Source of the DNA: Leptasterias polaris
Taxonomy: Eukaryota > Echinodermata > Asteroidea > Forcipulatida > Asteriidae
NCBI GenBank assembly: GCA_037783415.1
Contig: JAZGTN010000162.1
Location: 1,116,001 to 1,180,000, forward strand
Reading direction: 5' to 3'
Length of the DNA: 64,000 bases
Both the position numbers and the translations under genes were made by a program. Positions 1 through 10,651 of the stretch are shown piece after piece. The notes under the pieces are model-generated. The model had not been told where the DNA came from. It worked only from the letters and a program-made list of their open reading frames with translations, and made no database searches. Position 1 is the stretch's first letter. Every line of letters begins with the position of its first letter.

Positions 1-1
1 C

Positions 2-1471
2 GGGGCTACAGAAGACTTCAGTTCGTTCTCCCCCATACAAATCTTCAAACTGTACTTTTGTGAAGCAGTGTGGCAGATGATGGTACTAGAGACTAATCGT
101 TATGCTGAACAAATATTGGGAGCGGGGGCAGAAAATAAGTGTGCATGGAGACCAACTGATGTACCTGAAATGATGGCATTCGTGGCCCTACTTCTTTGCA
201 TGGGAATCAACAAAAGGCCTCGTTACTCCATGCATTGGTCCAGGTCTGAAATTCTACGAAGTCCCCTGTACTCAGCAACCATGGCTCGTAACCGATTTAC
301 TGCAATCCTAAGATTTTTTCACCTCGCCAATAACAGAGATGTCGAGGGCGACTCTCCCCGTGACAAACTTGCTAAATTACGGCCACTGTTAAACATTGTA
401 CTACCATCATTCCTCCGGGTGTACCAGCCGGGACGAAGCCTTTCACCGGACGAGACGATGGTCAAATTCAAAGGACGGGTGAGCTTCAAGCAGTACATGC
501 CAAGAAAAGCCGCAAAATGGGGATTGAAATCTTTCTCATTGAACGAATCCGACACAGGGTACACATGTGCCTGGGAGTTGTTCACAGGATCGCAGCCCAG
601 GTGCCCACAAGGACAGTCCTCTATAAGTGATCCTGAGACAAACCATCCATCCGAAATAGGGGCACCAGGCAACATAGTATTGAACCTTTTGCAGGGACTC
701 GAAAATAAAGGACATTGCATCTACATGGACAATTGGTTTACTAGCCCGGCTCTGTTCTCCAAGTTGTCTGAGCTAGGATTCGGAGCTTGTGGAACTGTGC
801 GCTATACCACCCTAGGGATACCCGACGTAGCAAACTCCAAGAAATTTCCTATGAAAAGCGGTGCAGATCCCAAATTTTGTCAGAAAGCAGGCCAACTATG
901 CGTTATGTGGCAGGACACAAAACGTGTCACTCTCCTCTCAAACTATGGCGATTGCAGTGTCACTAGTAAAAAGATTCGGAGCCGGAAAACTTCAACAGGA
1001 TTTCGTCATATCAAAAAACCGTGCATAGTCGAGGATTACAATAAATACATGGGGGGCACGGATCTGGCAGGACAATTATGCACGTACTATACTCATACCC
1101 ACAAAACATTCAAATGGTGGAAACGTGTATTTATTACAATCCTAGACATATGTTTGCTCAATGCTAATGTCGTATACAACAGCATCCATACAAACAAGAG
1201 CTTGTCTACTTTGGATTTTCGGGTCAAGGTGATAGAGGCACTTATTTCAAGCTTCGAGAACAACCCAGTTCACCATGCCCGTAAAGTGTCAAGTGCTTCA
1301 AACGCCCTTTCAACTCAGCACTTTCCAGGTCCGAATGTTGACGGGAAGAAACGTGACTGTGTTGTATGCAGTTCCACCTCTAATCGGAAACAAACTCGCA
1401 CGATTTGTAAGCAGTGTATCAAGCCAATGTGTGTTATACCATGCTTTGAAAAATTCCACACCAAGCGATAA
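2..1471 (+). CDS. piggyBac-type transposase, 5'-partial at window edge
   Basis: This is a cut-and-paste DNA transposase of the piggyBac/PGBD type (DDE_Tnp_1_7 fold). The frame is open from base 2, through the first Met at 68, to a TAA at 1469-1471, so the true N-terminus lies left of the window. Counting from Met68 (467 aa), the family landmarks are SPDETMVKFKGR near residue 128 (first catalytic Asp), YMDNWFTS near 218 (second Asp) and VEDYNKYMGGTDL near 320 (third Asp region). A Cys-rich tail from about residue 430 (CVVC, CKQC, MCVIPC) resembles the C-terminal zinc-binding domain of piggyBac proteins. No frameshift or stop is visible, so this is either a young copy or a domesticated gene. 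Terminal repeats and the TTAA target could not be identified. Confidence 0.9.
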   Translation, partial: GATEDFSSFSPIQIFKLYFCEAVWQMMVLETNRYAEQILGAGAENKCAWRPTDVPEMMAFVALLLCMGINKRPRYSMHWSRSEILRSPLYSATMARNRFTAILRFFHLANNRDVEGDSPRDKLAKLRPLLNIVLPSFLRVYQPGRSLSPDETMVKFKGRVSFKQYMPRKAAKWGLKSFSLNESDTGYTCAWELFTGSQPRCPQGQSSISDPETNHPSEIGAPGNIVLNLLQGLENKGHCIYMDNWFTSPALFSKLSELGFGACGTVRYTTLGIPDVANSKKFPMKSGADPKFCQKAGQLCVMWQDTKRVTLLSNYGDCSVTSKKIRSRKTSTGFRHIKKPCIVEDYNKYMGGTDLAGQLCTYYTHTHKTFKWWKRVFITILDICLLNANVVYNSIHTNKSLSTLDFRVKVIEALISSFENNPVHHARKVSSASNALSTQHFPGPNVDGKKRDCVVCSSTSNRKQTRTICKQCIKPMCVIPCFEKFHTKR

Positions 1472-1639
1472 ATTAGGTCAACAATTCAACTATTAAGTTA
1501 ATTATGTAAACAATTTGTAAAGCGGTTATACCATTATTGGAGAATTTCCACACCAAACGAATAATTTTCTAAACTTTCTGAATACTCCCCCCCCCCCCGC
1601 TACAATGTTGAATCCCACAATCGCATGCCTGCCAACAAT

Positions 1640-2780
1640 CAACATTGAGGAGGGGGGGATGGTACTTAGAAAAAACAAGTATAGCACTTTGGCAAAATGT
1701 AATGTTAGTTCCTTCTTTACATATTGCTTCATGATAGGTGTAAATTTGATTTGAGGAGTAATTTTTGTCCAGTTCCTATTGTGCGTAATCAAAACTCTCT
1801 TCTGTTTATTGAATGTGCAATCCTAAAGGAATGTATTAAAACATTATGTTTATTTAAGGTTTCAGAAACAAATTTTACATTAATCAAAATGGCCGACTTA
1901 AGCAACTGTACCACATTGTTTGTATTTGGTTTCATTGGGTTCCTGCATCCTGAAAACCTCGCCATATTTTATGTTACGGGCCAAAACCAAATTGGTTGGC
2001 GGCCATTTTTATTATTAAAATGGCCGCCTTAACCGACTGATGCAATTACTTAATTATGTGTCTTGTTGGGTTCCTGGATCCTTAATACATTCAAGTTTCC
2101 AACATTGAGGCGGGGGGGGGGGGGGGGGAGGATGGTACGTCGAAAGTATAGCACTTTGGAAATATTTTTTGTTAGTTCCTTCTTGACATATTGGTTAATG
2201 ATAGGTAAAACATAAATTTTATGAGTTATTTTGTTCGAGTAACGTTCATATTGTGCTTAATCAAACTTCTCTTTGTTATTTTTAATGTTATAATAATCAA
2301 AATGGCCGCCTTTTTAAAGCGACTGAACCACCATGGCAATTATAATTTATGTATGTGAGGCTCATAGACGGAGATACGGACCAAAACCAAATTGCTTGGC
2401 GGACATTTACAAATGGGCAATATTTAATGTAATTTTATGTCAGTTCCTTCTTTGTCATTAAATGTAGAAATAAATAAAACGATTGATTTTACCAGTCATT
2501 TATTTATAAGTCATATTGTGCGTAATCCAAACTCTCTTGTTTATATTTAATGTCCTATCCTAGGAGCGGGTTGGGGGGGGGGGGGGTGCTTCCTAAAAAA
2601 TTAATTAAAACTTTTATTTTTTTTGGACGATTCATAATTTGCCAACAATCTAAATGGCCGCCTTAACCAATTGATCAACATGGGTATAGTCACCAACTCC
2701 CAGTATCTGTGAGGCTCAACCAATTGTTATTTAATTTTGGGCGGGTTTGGGGGGGGGGGGGGGAGGATGCTGTTTCAAAA
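1640..2780 (+). repeat. degenerate tandem repeat with poly-G tracts and GGCCGCC boxes
   Basis: Diverged copies of a roughly 450-bp unit follow one another. Landmarks recurring in order are a poly-G run (near 1653, 2113, 2573, 2748), the phrase AGTATAGCACTTTGG (near 1679 and 2144), GTTAGTTCCTTCTT (near 1705 and 2173), and AAAATGGCCGCC (near 2018, 2300; a TAAATGGCCGCC variant at 2650). TTATGTTTATTTAA recurs near 1845 and 2801. I see no protein-coding content. The rest of 2780-3500 shows nothing recognisable. Confidence 0.6.
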
Positions 2781-3506
2781 GTAATTTATTAAAACCTTAT
2801 GTTTATTTAACGTTTCAAAAATATGTCTCATGCAGATTGGTATGAACAGCTACTTGACAAATGTTTAGCTTCAACATTTAAACTACTCAATTGTGTATTT
2901 AGTGGTCATAATACCATACCTCAAATATATGTTAAAGGCAATGATTTAGTCCAAGGCAATATGCCAAAGGAAACAGTAATATGTTATTGCTTGCTCAACT
3001 TGCATTATGTGACTAGGACCTAGGCTAACCCCAATCTGCCTTGTGAGGGCGCTGTAACCTGAAACTTTGCAAAATAGTGTTGGTCTCCAGGTAGCCATGT
3101 CAAGGAAATGTCTCTGGTCACCATGGCATAAGTAGCCAATATGTGTTGGTACTGAAAGGGTTATGGTTACACACGATACCATTTTTGGTTTAGTCTTGGT
3201 CTCTCGGGTTCCACTCGGGACCGCTTGAGAAGTAAACTTATTAATGTTTGAGGCAGTTTAGCTGCTTTCAAATTTTAAATGCTAAGCAAAGTGTGATGAT
3301 AAAATACAAATAACTATAATAGTAAAGCTGACCACTCATCTTAAGATGAGTTGTGCCATATGGCCAATGTATTCAACCATATGTATCTTAGTGCTTTGTA
3401 AAAATCAACCCCTGTGCCCAATTTCATAGAGCACAAAACCGTGCTAAGCACAAAACAATTGCTTAGCAGAAACAGACAACATAGGCAACATTGCAGAAAT
3501 TTCATA

Positions 3507-3814
3507 TAGACCTTTCCATTGCAACGTCACAGCCCGAGTTTTTGCCAACCGAGGTTGGAAAACTATGGAAAGCCATAACTGCAAATCAAAAAACAGATAG
3601 CCATAGTTTGTAGCAATGTTACACAAATAATCAAAAATAGTGTTGAATTTGTTGGAAACAAAGCAACCAATCATGGAAGGTATTTCAGTTCATGAATCTT
3701 TACAGAAAATTTTGAATTTGGTCACAACATTTTTAACACGATTGAATGTTATGCTATTCATTCAGCCGTCCATGCCAACCGGCGCACTTTATTTATAAAC
3801 AATGGAAAGGTCTA
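3507..3814. mobile_element. 308-bp MITE-like element with 15-bp inverted ends
   Basis: The left end TAGACCTTTCCATTG (3507-3521) is the exact reverse complement of the right end CAATGGAAAGGTCTA (3800-3814). The outermost TA on each side fits a TA target-site duplication with 13-bp inverted repeats, as in Tc1/mariner-related MITEs. There is no coding sequence inside. The superfamily is inferred from the TA alone. Confidence 0.6.
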
Positions 3815-4201
3815 TTGTTGCGACTGGTGCCACACTAATTTTTGCATGGCAAAGAAGCTAATTGCATAGCAGCAACATTTATGACGATGGGTGTTAGGTC
3901 TGACGCATCCATGGCGACAGTTTCATTAACTTTTGTGTTGACCCGGACAATTTCAAATGTAAACATGTATTATTTCCGAAGATTCAAACAATGTTCGTCA
4001 AACCATGGTCAGACATTGATTGACGTTAAATTTGAAATATTTCCCATTCATTATTTTCAGTACCTTGTATCGACTCTTAGCAAGAAAATATCGACCTTGG
4101 TCTTCACAATTTTTCCTCCACAAGTTCGTTGCTGCAAATATAGGCCTAGATTTATTTTTCAAAAGCAGCATATTCTCTTCTGTAGGAATAATATTATACT
4201 T

Positions 4202-4262
4202 GGGCGTTTATCAGTAAGCAGGTATAACCTTCGGGCGTTTATCAGTAAGCAGGGTATAACCA
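4202..4262. repeat. two tandem copies of a ~31-bp unit
   Basis: GGGCGTTTATCAGTAAGCAG occurs at 4202 and again at 4234, each followed by G/GTATAACC. It is a simple local duplication with no coding meaning. Confidence 0.8.
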
Positions 4263-4391
4263 GAAGGTTATCTGTTTCACATGATAAGTTATCATATTGT
4301 GTGTATTTAATAATCCTAAACAAGCAGTCGAAGTCCAGTGGGCATGGCAATCGGTGCTCTGAACAAATAGCCCCACAATCTTAATTGCTAT

Positions 4392-4413
4392 GGGGGGGGG
4401 GGGGGGGGGGGGG
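4392..4413 (+). repeat. 22-base poly-G tract
   Basis: This is an uninterrupted G22 run, one of several long G or C homopolymers in the window. The surroundings (3815-5392) hold no supported gene. A CA-rich simple repeat lies at 4919-4940. Confidence 0.9.
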
Positions 4414-5392
4414 TTAAGTTTTTTTCGTGAGTCCAATAAGGAAATTGTACATTTTGTACTACGCGTTGATATATAATTGCTATAATGTGTTCAATTTGGT
4501 GTAGACCTACATTTGGTACTGTAAAATGAACAGAGAAGAAGAACAATTTGTTTAAAAGACAATTCGCTTTGAAATATTTATTTGTGAACATTTTTGAATG
4601 ATTTTCGCTGTTTGTGCTGTTTGTTCACTAAAAACCTACAGAGCGTACAGTCACAACTCTTCACAATGTCACAGTTTGGTCAGCAGTATTGTAATAACTA
4701 AAGGTAAAGGGGAGTTTTCTGTTTGGACAAACTTGTACATTTTTACTGGTGTGGCAGGAGATTTCTGTCCCCCGGAGATTCTGCCCTCACACTCCGAATT
4801 GTGCAGGAAATTTCGTGTGATAGCGCCGTAGCCATAGCTGCCATTTGGATACTGCTTCGCTACCGTATTATAGGGGGGCACACAAACCCTGGGGACATAA
4901 TTCCTTATGACACCGATAACACACACACACAATCACACACGTACACTCGTGTTTATGGTGTCAACCGAGGACTTCTGTTTGTTCTCCCATTGTTTGGACA
5001 GTTTTTTTTTTGGAGACGTCCCCATTGGTTTTGTACACGAAATCGAATCGACGACGTCCTCGGTGTGACTTTTTCCCGGATCCCTTTTGTTAAAACCCTC
5101 TCCAAGTCCTCGGTTTGAATGCGTGGACATGTTCGCGCATTCGGGGTTCCTATGTTGCTGTACAAAGTATCACCTGCACTCTGACCATGGAGGTACTCTG
5201 ACTGATTTACAGCAACCGACAAAAATGTGAGCTGCTTGGCTTCATGACTAGTCCCTATTAAAATGCGATTCGACTATTGACTGATCTACTTAGTTCAAGC
5301 TAAAGAAAAAATATTACTTATTAGTTGCACGACTTCGTTTCATGAAAGGGTTTATGAAACGAACTATTTTGCATAATCCCGCTTAATCTCAC

Positions 5393-5812
5393 CTTTTCTC
5401 ACCAGCTGCTGTGGTGTACGACATTCTGTAATATCCCAGCAGGTCATCCAACAGAGGTCCCTGGAACTCAATGTACAGTCTATATTTATCTCCTTTCTGT
5501 AGAGTTCCGTCCAGCTCAATTACTATGAATTGATTATCCTCGTAAATCCACGGTTCTTTCAATAGTTCCGGTGCCGTTCCGCCACCATCTCGCTTCAGTG
5601 TGGTTCGTTCTTTACCGACGGTCATGTTCTTACCGTGGATCAGAATGAGTTCCGTTGGTTCCAGACATTCAAACAGGATCTCCACGGAGCCACTGAAGAC
5701 AAAATTGGTCAAGTCTGTCCTGACTAGGAGGTCATAGGAGACGGGGGAGAGAGTCTGTGGGAGCCGGGTGTTCTCCCATGGTTGCTTTTGAGGCTCCGGT
5801 ACGGCTGGTTCT
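5393..5812 (-). CDS. APN-D exon 2: N-terminal domain of an M1 aminopeptidase
   Basis: This 420-nt coding exon encodes the start of the M1 aminopeptidase ectodomain. PWENTRLPQTLSPVSYDL is the conserved entry strand of the APN N-terminal beta-domain. FSGSVEILFECLEPTELILIH and YRLYIEFQGPL-LLGYYRMSYT follow in the usual order. The acceptor is TTTTTTTTCCTCAG immediately before AGAACCAGCC, and the donor is AAAAG/GTGAGAT. The exon begins with one base of a split codon, which fits the two leftover bases of the upstream exon at 11888-12000. The next exon, which would carry the substrate-binding region leading to the HEXXH site, is not found between 1 and 5392 and must lie off the left edge. Confidence 0.9.
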
Positions 5813-5964
5813 CTGAGGAAAAAAAACACACGCCATTATAAAGTTACATTTTAGGTTATCACTATGCGTCCATTGGTTGAATGGCCAGTCTTTACGGTAC
5901 ACCGTATTTCAGACCTTAAAAACGACCAGGCCTAGAGTCATACAACGCCGTTCATTATAACTGA

Positions 5965-6048
5965 TGTCCGTACACTCTAAAAACTTTCGGATCAGAATTG
6001 TTCCGTATTCCGGATCACAGTGGGTCTTAACCATTTCTGGGTTAGTAT
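5965..6048. repeat. left half of a GACCC-rich dispersed repeat split by the gypsy element
   Basis: CACTCTAAAAACT followed by GGATCAGAATTG and TTCTGGGTTAGTAT belongs to a dispersed family with recurrent GTCAGAATTGACCC-type phrases. Other copies are near 16590, 29490, 38230 and 41820. The gypsy insertion separates it from its other half at 10652. The end TTTTAGAGTG of the 41820 copy is complementary to CACTCTAAAA here, suggesting inverted termini. Confidence 0.5.
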
Positions 6049-6181
6049 TGTAGGATTATGCCTCTACACTGTTATTGTTATAGCGCCCTCTTGTGTTCAC
6101 CAATAAACCTCATGTGTAAACATGCTACTGTGAGCAGCCATCTTGAAAGTCAATCTCTCTAAATCATTCCCGAATATTACA
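6049..6181 (+). repeat. gypsy 5' LTR
   Basis: 133 bp, TGTAGGATTATGCC to CGAATATTACA. It contains AATAAA (near 6101) as a possible polyadenylation signal and the primer-binding site starts at 6182. It is identical by eye to 10519-10651. Confidence 0.95.
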
Positions 6182-6214
6182 TGGTGGCAGCGGTTCTACA
6201 GACCCACAATTGAC

Positions 6215-7099
6215 ATGGAAGACACCCCACACACCCATTTACCTTTGCCAGGCAAGTTTGAAGGTGGAAATGGACCACACCAGAGTGAACTTTGGCAAAA
6301 ATGGGTCAACAGATTCGAGCGCTACAGAATCGCCTCCGGCCTCAACAAAAAAGGCAACCGGGAACAGGTGAGCACTCTTCTGTATTCCATGGGGGAATGT
6401 GCCGACGACATCATCGTTGCACTCAGTATTAAAGAGGAAACGGCCACATATGATGAAGTTAAGGCAGCTCTCGATAAGCACTATGAAGGCATGCCAGACG
6501 CAATGTTATCGTAGAGAGGGCTCGATTTAATCGACGTAAACAGTTGCCAAACGAATCAATCGACGTATTTATACAAGATTTGTACAGACTGGCTGACAAC
6601 TGTCAATATGGTGACCTCAAAGAAAGCCTCATCAGAGATAGAATCGTTGTGGGAGTATAGATGATAAACTGTCTGACTCTCTTCAAATCAAAGCTGACCT
6701 AAATCTGATCAAAGCGTCCAGATTTGCCGCCAGTCCGAAGCTAGAAAAGATGGTCGTGACGTAGTACGTGGTGACATCAAAGCCACTTCTTCTAGCGTTG
6801 ATCACGTTGCTAAACGCAAACCTACCTCCCACAAATACGACAAACCGAAACCTAAGGGACAGCTTCACCCCAAGCAGCACACCCATGAAAAGGATTCAAA
6901 GTCTGGCAGTTGTAGATGGTGTGGAAGAACAAGCCATCCTCGCCGAAATTGCCCAGCAAAAGATGCTGTATGTGACAACTGCTCCAAATCAGGACATTTT
7001 AAATCAGTATGCCTCAGTGGAAATGCATCCAAACGCAACACCACACGGGTACATGAAGTTCAAGATGATGATGATTTACCATTCCTTGGTGAAGTCATA
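6215..7099 (+). pseudogene. gypsy gag (frame-disrupted)
   Basis: A gag-like protein starts at ATG 6215 (MEDTPHTHLPLPGKFEGG). The first frame ends at 6514 by a frame change. Gag similarity continues in other frames, with a further in-frame TAG near 6658. Two CX2CX4HX4C zinc knuckles lie at about 6911-7012 (CRWCGRTSHPRRNC and CDNCSKSGHFKSVC), typical of nucleocapsid. As given, no full-length gag could be made without ribosomal frameshifting. Sequencing indels cannot be excluded because the LTRs show no divergence. Confidence 0.8.
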
Positions 7100-8935
7100 A
7101 GTAACAGCGACTATTGGAGTGCTTTTATCACAGTTGATGGACATCGCACCTGCTTCAAACTGACACTGGAGCAACCGTCACTGTCATTAGCGACACCGAA
7201 CCCTGGCTTGCCGACGTACAACTCAAAGAGACCACTCAGTCACTTCGTGGTCCAGGCGGCACACCATTACCGGTCACAGGTATGCTGACTGCCAAGCTTA
7301 AATACTCCGAGAGAACAATCACAGAACGCCTCTACGTCATCCAAAACCAGAGATGTTCCCTCCTGAGTAGACGAGCATGTGTCGAACTGGGCCTCATCAA
7401 GAGAGTAAATGAGGTCAAGCAAACTTCAACTCCTGACTTTAGGGCAGAATTCCCTGGGATATTCACTGGCCTGGGAAAACTTCAGACGCCCTACCACATC
7501 ACATTGTGCCCTGACGCAAAACCAGTATGTTTGTACACGCCAAGAAAAGTACCCTACCCACTACTACCACAAGTGGAAAAGGGGATCCAATCCATGCTCC
7601 AACAAGGTGTTATTTCTCCAGTGACATCACCGACAACATGGTGCTCCGGTATGGTTGCCGTTCCAAAATCAAACGGCTCACATCGCATATGCGTAGACCT
7701 CACTAATCTCAACAAGAGCGTCTTACGAGAAATTCATCCGATGTCTTCAGTTGATGAGAGCCTAGCAAAGCTTGGGAAAAGTACAATATTTTCTAAGCTA
7801 GATGCAAAGAGCGGATTTTGGCAAAAACCACTTGATGCCGAATCCACACTCCTGACTACATTCATCACTCCTTCAGGCCGTTACTGCTTCTGATCAACCG
7901 ACTACCCTTTGGCATCAGTTCTGCACCCGAGATTTTCCAGCGAGCCATGTCTCAAATTCTTATTGATCTTGACGGTGTCATCTGCCATATGGACGACATT
8001 CTCATTCATGGTGCCACACAACTTGAACATGACAAACGTGTGCGATCAGTCTTGCAACGACTACATAAAGCGGGTCTCACCCTCAATGAGAAATGTGAGT
8101 TTACCAAACACTCCATCAAGTTCTTGGGTCACGTGATAGACGCAGCAGGAATACATGCCGATTAAGGCAAAACTACAGCCATCGCAGCATTTCCTGTACC
8201 TTCCAACATCACTGAACTCCAGAGATTCATGGGAATGGTCAACCAACTCGGAAAATTTGTCCCCGGTTTGGCTGAGATAAACGAGCCATTACGCCAGTTG
8301 CTCAGGAAAGACACAACCTGGTATTGGGATAAAGCCCAGCAGAGCTCATTTCAACGAGTGAAAGATCTACTTCTCTCATCTGCAGTCCTGGCTCACTATG
8401 AACCAACCCGTCCTACCTTTGTAGCTACGGATGCTTCTTCATTTGGAGTTGGCGCTGTTCTTCTTCAGATTCAAGACGATGGGAAACGTCACCCAATCTC
8501 CTATGCATCCCGCTCTCTATCAGACACAGAGAAGCGATATGCCGTCATTGAGAAGGAAGCATTAGCCGCAACCTGGGGTTGTGAGAAGTTCTCCGACTAC
8601 GTCCTTGTCTTCACTTCACGCTTGAGACCGACCACAAACCACTTGTGTCTCTCCTTCAGACAAAGGAACTTTCGAAAATGCCCCCACGTATTCTTCGGTT
8701 CCGTCTAAGATTGATGAGATTTAGTCCAACTGTCCAGTATGTCCCCGGCAAGCACCAGACTACTGCAGACGCACTTTCCCGTGCTCCAGTCGGTACACCT
8801 GAAGAAACCGATACAGCTCTGATTTCGGAAATCGACAATTACACAAATCACGTGATGTCTTCAGTACCTGCAACTCCGCAACGCCTACTGGAAATTGTTG
8901 CAGCCAGAAAGCAGATGAGGAATGCACACAGATAA
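7100..8935 (+). pseudogene. gypsy pol: protease, reverse transcriptase and RNase H (frame-disrupted)
   Basis: An aspartic protease signature DTGATVTVIS lies near 7163. The longest intact piece is 7282-7893 (203 aa), covering the protease C-terminus and the reverse transcriptase fingers (VISPVTSPTTWCSGMV; FSKLDAKSGFWQ). After a stop at 7891-7893 the similarity continues in another frame with RLPFGISSAPEIFQ. The catalytic box reads CHMDDILIHG near 7985, with His where the family usually has Tyr. RNase H follows (FVATDASSFGVGAVL, 8229-8708), then a frame change to VPGKHQTTADALSRAP (8645-8935). At least four breaks separate the segments. Confidence 0.88.
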
Positions 8936-8967
8936 AGGAATTTTGCATTCGTGGTTGGCCCGTATAC

Positions 8968-10206
8968 ATGCCACACACACCCCTACTGCGCCAGTACTGG
9001 GAAAACCGAAGTCATCTCTCTATCCTCGATGATCTCCTTCTGTATGATGATCGCATTGTTATTCAACGATCCATGAGATTGGAAATGCTTGATCGTATCC
9101 ATCAAGGCCATCTTGATATCACTAAATGTCAAGCACGAGCACGTACATCTATTTGGTGGCCAGGCCTCTCCAAGAGCATTGAAGACATGATCTCCAAATG
9201 TGTGACCTGCGCAAAACATCGACCAGAACAGCGTGAACCTCTCATGGCAGCATCATTCCCGTCACGTCCCTGGGAAAGACTGGGAATGGATTTGTTCGAG
9301 TATCGAGGGAAAATCTACCTCATCGTCATTGACTACTATTCACGCTGGATAGAAATCAAGTCACTCTCATCGGACCAAACCTCGGCTACCGTAATCCAAG
9401 CCTTGAAGGAAATCTTTGCAGTACATGGGATCCCGGATGTGATTATGTCTGACAATGGGCCACAATTCAGCTCAGCCTCGTTTCTGCAGTTTTCAAAGAC
9501 ATATGGATTCATCCACACTACTAGTTCCCCACGGTACCCGCAGGCAAATGGGGAAGCTGAGAGAGCAGTTCGCACAATCAAAGGATTGCTTAAGAAGAAC
9601 ACAGACCCTTACCTTGCACTTCTGATGTATCGCTCATCCCCACTTCAGAATGGCCTGTCTCCAAGTGAACTATTGATGGGCAGGAAACTAAAGACAACCC
9701 TGCCTATCCTTCCATCAAATCTATATCCTAAAGCTCAACAGGACCAAATGATCAGACAGAAGGAAGAAACATGTCGCACAAAACAACAGCACAACTTCAA
9801 TCTTCGTCACCGTGCTACGACTCTACCAACGCTATACCCTGGCGACTCAGTTTGGATCCGAGACCAGAACCGTCATGGGACCATCCTCGCCAAAGCATCC
9901 CAGCCACGTTCTTACATCATTAAAACCAATCATGGCACAGTTCATCGCAACCGATCAGCTCTCTTTAACAACACACCAGACCAAACCCCTCAAACACCAG
10001 CCCCAGATGCGCCCCTGTCTACTCCCTCTGATGTACCAACGCACTCGCAGACAGTACTTTCTACTCCATCACAGCAGTGTTCTCCATCTACTTCTCAAGA
10101 GAAACAATCTCCGTCGTTGTCCACACCACCGAACACTCCATCACCTACTGTGATAACAACCCGATCAGGACGTTTAGTGAAGCCGCCTGATCGCCTTGAT
10201 TTATGA
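8968..10206 (+). CDS. gypsy integrase, intact frame
   Basis: This 412-residue frame encodes a retroviral-type integrase. An N-terminal HHCC zinc domain is visible (HQGH and CVTC). The rve catalytic core follows, with the DDE residues in GMDLFEYRGKIYLIVIDYYS, in SDNGPQFSS and in ANGEAERAVR. The C-terminal part (TLYPGDSVWIRDQNRHGTI) resembles the SH3-like DNA-binding domain. The tail is Pro/Ser/Thr-rich. The Met used here is internal: in the parent element this is the C-terminal part of a pol polyprotein. The pol frame just upstream is closed by a stop at 8933-8935. Confidence 0.92.
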   Translation: MPHTPLLRQYWENRSHLSILDDLLLYDDRIVIQRSMRLEMLDRIHQGHLDITKCQARARTSIWWPGLSKSIEDMISKCVTCAKHRPEQREPLMAASFPSRPWERLGMDLFEYRGKIYLIVIDYYSRWIEIKSLSSDQTSATVIQALKEIFAVHGIPDVIMSDNGPQFSSASFLQFSKTYGFIHTTSSPRYPQANGEAERAVRTIKGLLKKNTDPYLALLMYRSSPLQNGLSPSELLMGRKLKTTLPILPSNLYPKAQQDQMIRQKEETCRTKQQHNFNLRHRATTLPTLYPGDSVWIRDQNRHGTILAKASQPRSYIIKTNHGTVHRNRSALFNNTPDQTPQTPAPDAPLSTPSDVPTHSQTVLSTPSQQCSPSTSQEKQSPSLSTPPNTPSPTVITTRSGRLVKPPDRLDL

Positions 10207-10518
10207 ACAATACAAAACATTCCAAAAGAACAAACCCAAAACAAACTACCTGCATAAAAATATTGCAGACTAGAAAATTGAGAGTTGGAAACTATTTTGC
10301 TCTCTCTACATAAAATCCATGCAGATTTGTTGAAGTTTTATTCCAGTGTTGACTTGTTTGCTTTAAAATTCTACAGTTACATTTTGGCTTTGAAAATTGT
10401 TAAAGTTGGTTTACATTTGTTTACATAATTCATGGACTCAAGATATCTCTTTATGGACGCTCTGAACATTGATGAACAGTTTTGAGATTTAAAGTACACA
10501 AATCTGTACTTGGGGAGA

Positions 10519-10651
10519 TGTAGGATTATGCCTCTACACTGTTATTGTTATAGCGCCCTCTTGTGTTCACCAATAAACCTCATGTGTAAACATGCTACTG
10601 TGAGCAGCCATCTTGAAAGTCAATCTCTCTAAATCATTCCCGAATATTACA
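10519..10651 (+). repeat. gypsy 3' LTR
   Basis: 133 bp, identical by eye to the 5' LTR and followed directly by the target duplication AGTAT. The stretch 10207-10518 between integrase stop and LTR is non-coding and AT-rich. Confidence 0.95.

Larger units (their letters stand above)
6049..10651 (+). mobile_element. complete Ty3/gypsy LTR retrotransposon (K02A2.6/Mag-like)
   Basis: The element is bounded by 133-bp LTRs that look identical by eye and start TG and end CA. It is flanked by the 5-bp target duplication AGTAT (6044-6048 and 10652-10656). Directly after the 5' LTR lies TGGTGGCAGCGG, complementary to a tRNA-Leu 3' end and so the probable primer-binding site. A purine stretch (TTGGGGAGA) precedes the 3' LTR. 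The internal order is gag with two zinc knuckles, protease, reverse transcriptase, RNase H and integrase, all on the plus strand. Several stops and frame changes interrupt gag and pol, while the integrase frame is intact. It sits antisense inside intron 1 of APN-D. Confidence 0.95.

Noticed and set aside
6213..6514. Treating the first gag frame as a complete small gene
   Set aside because: Gag similarity continues beyond the stop in another frame to the zinc knuckles, so this is a broken gag.
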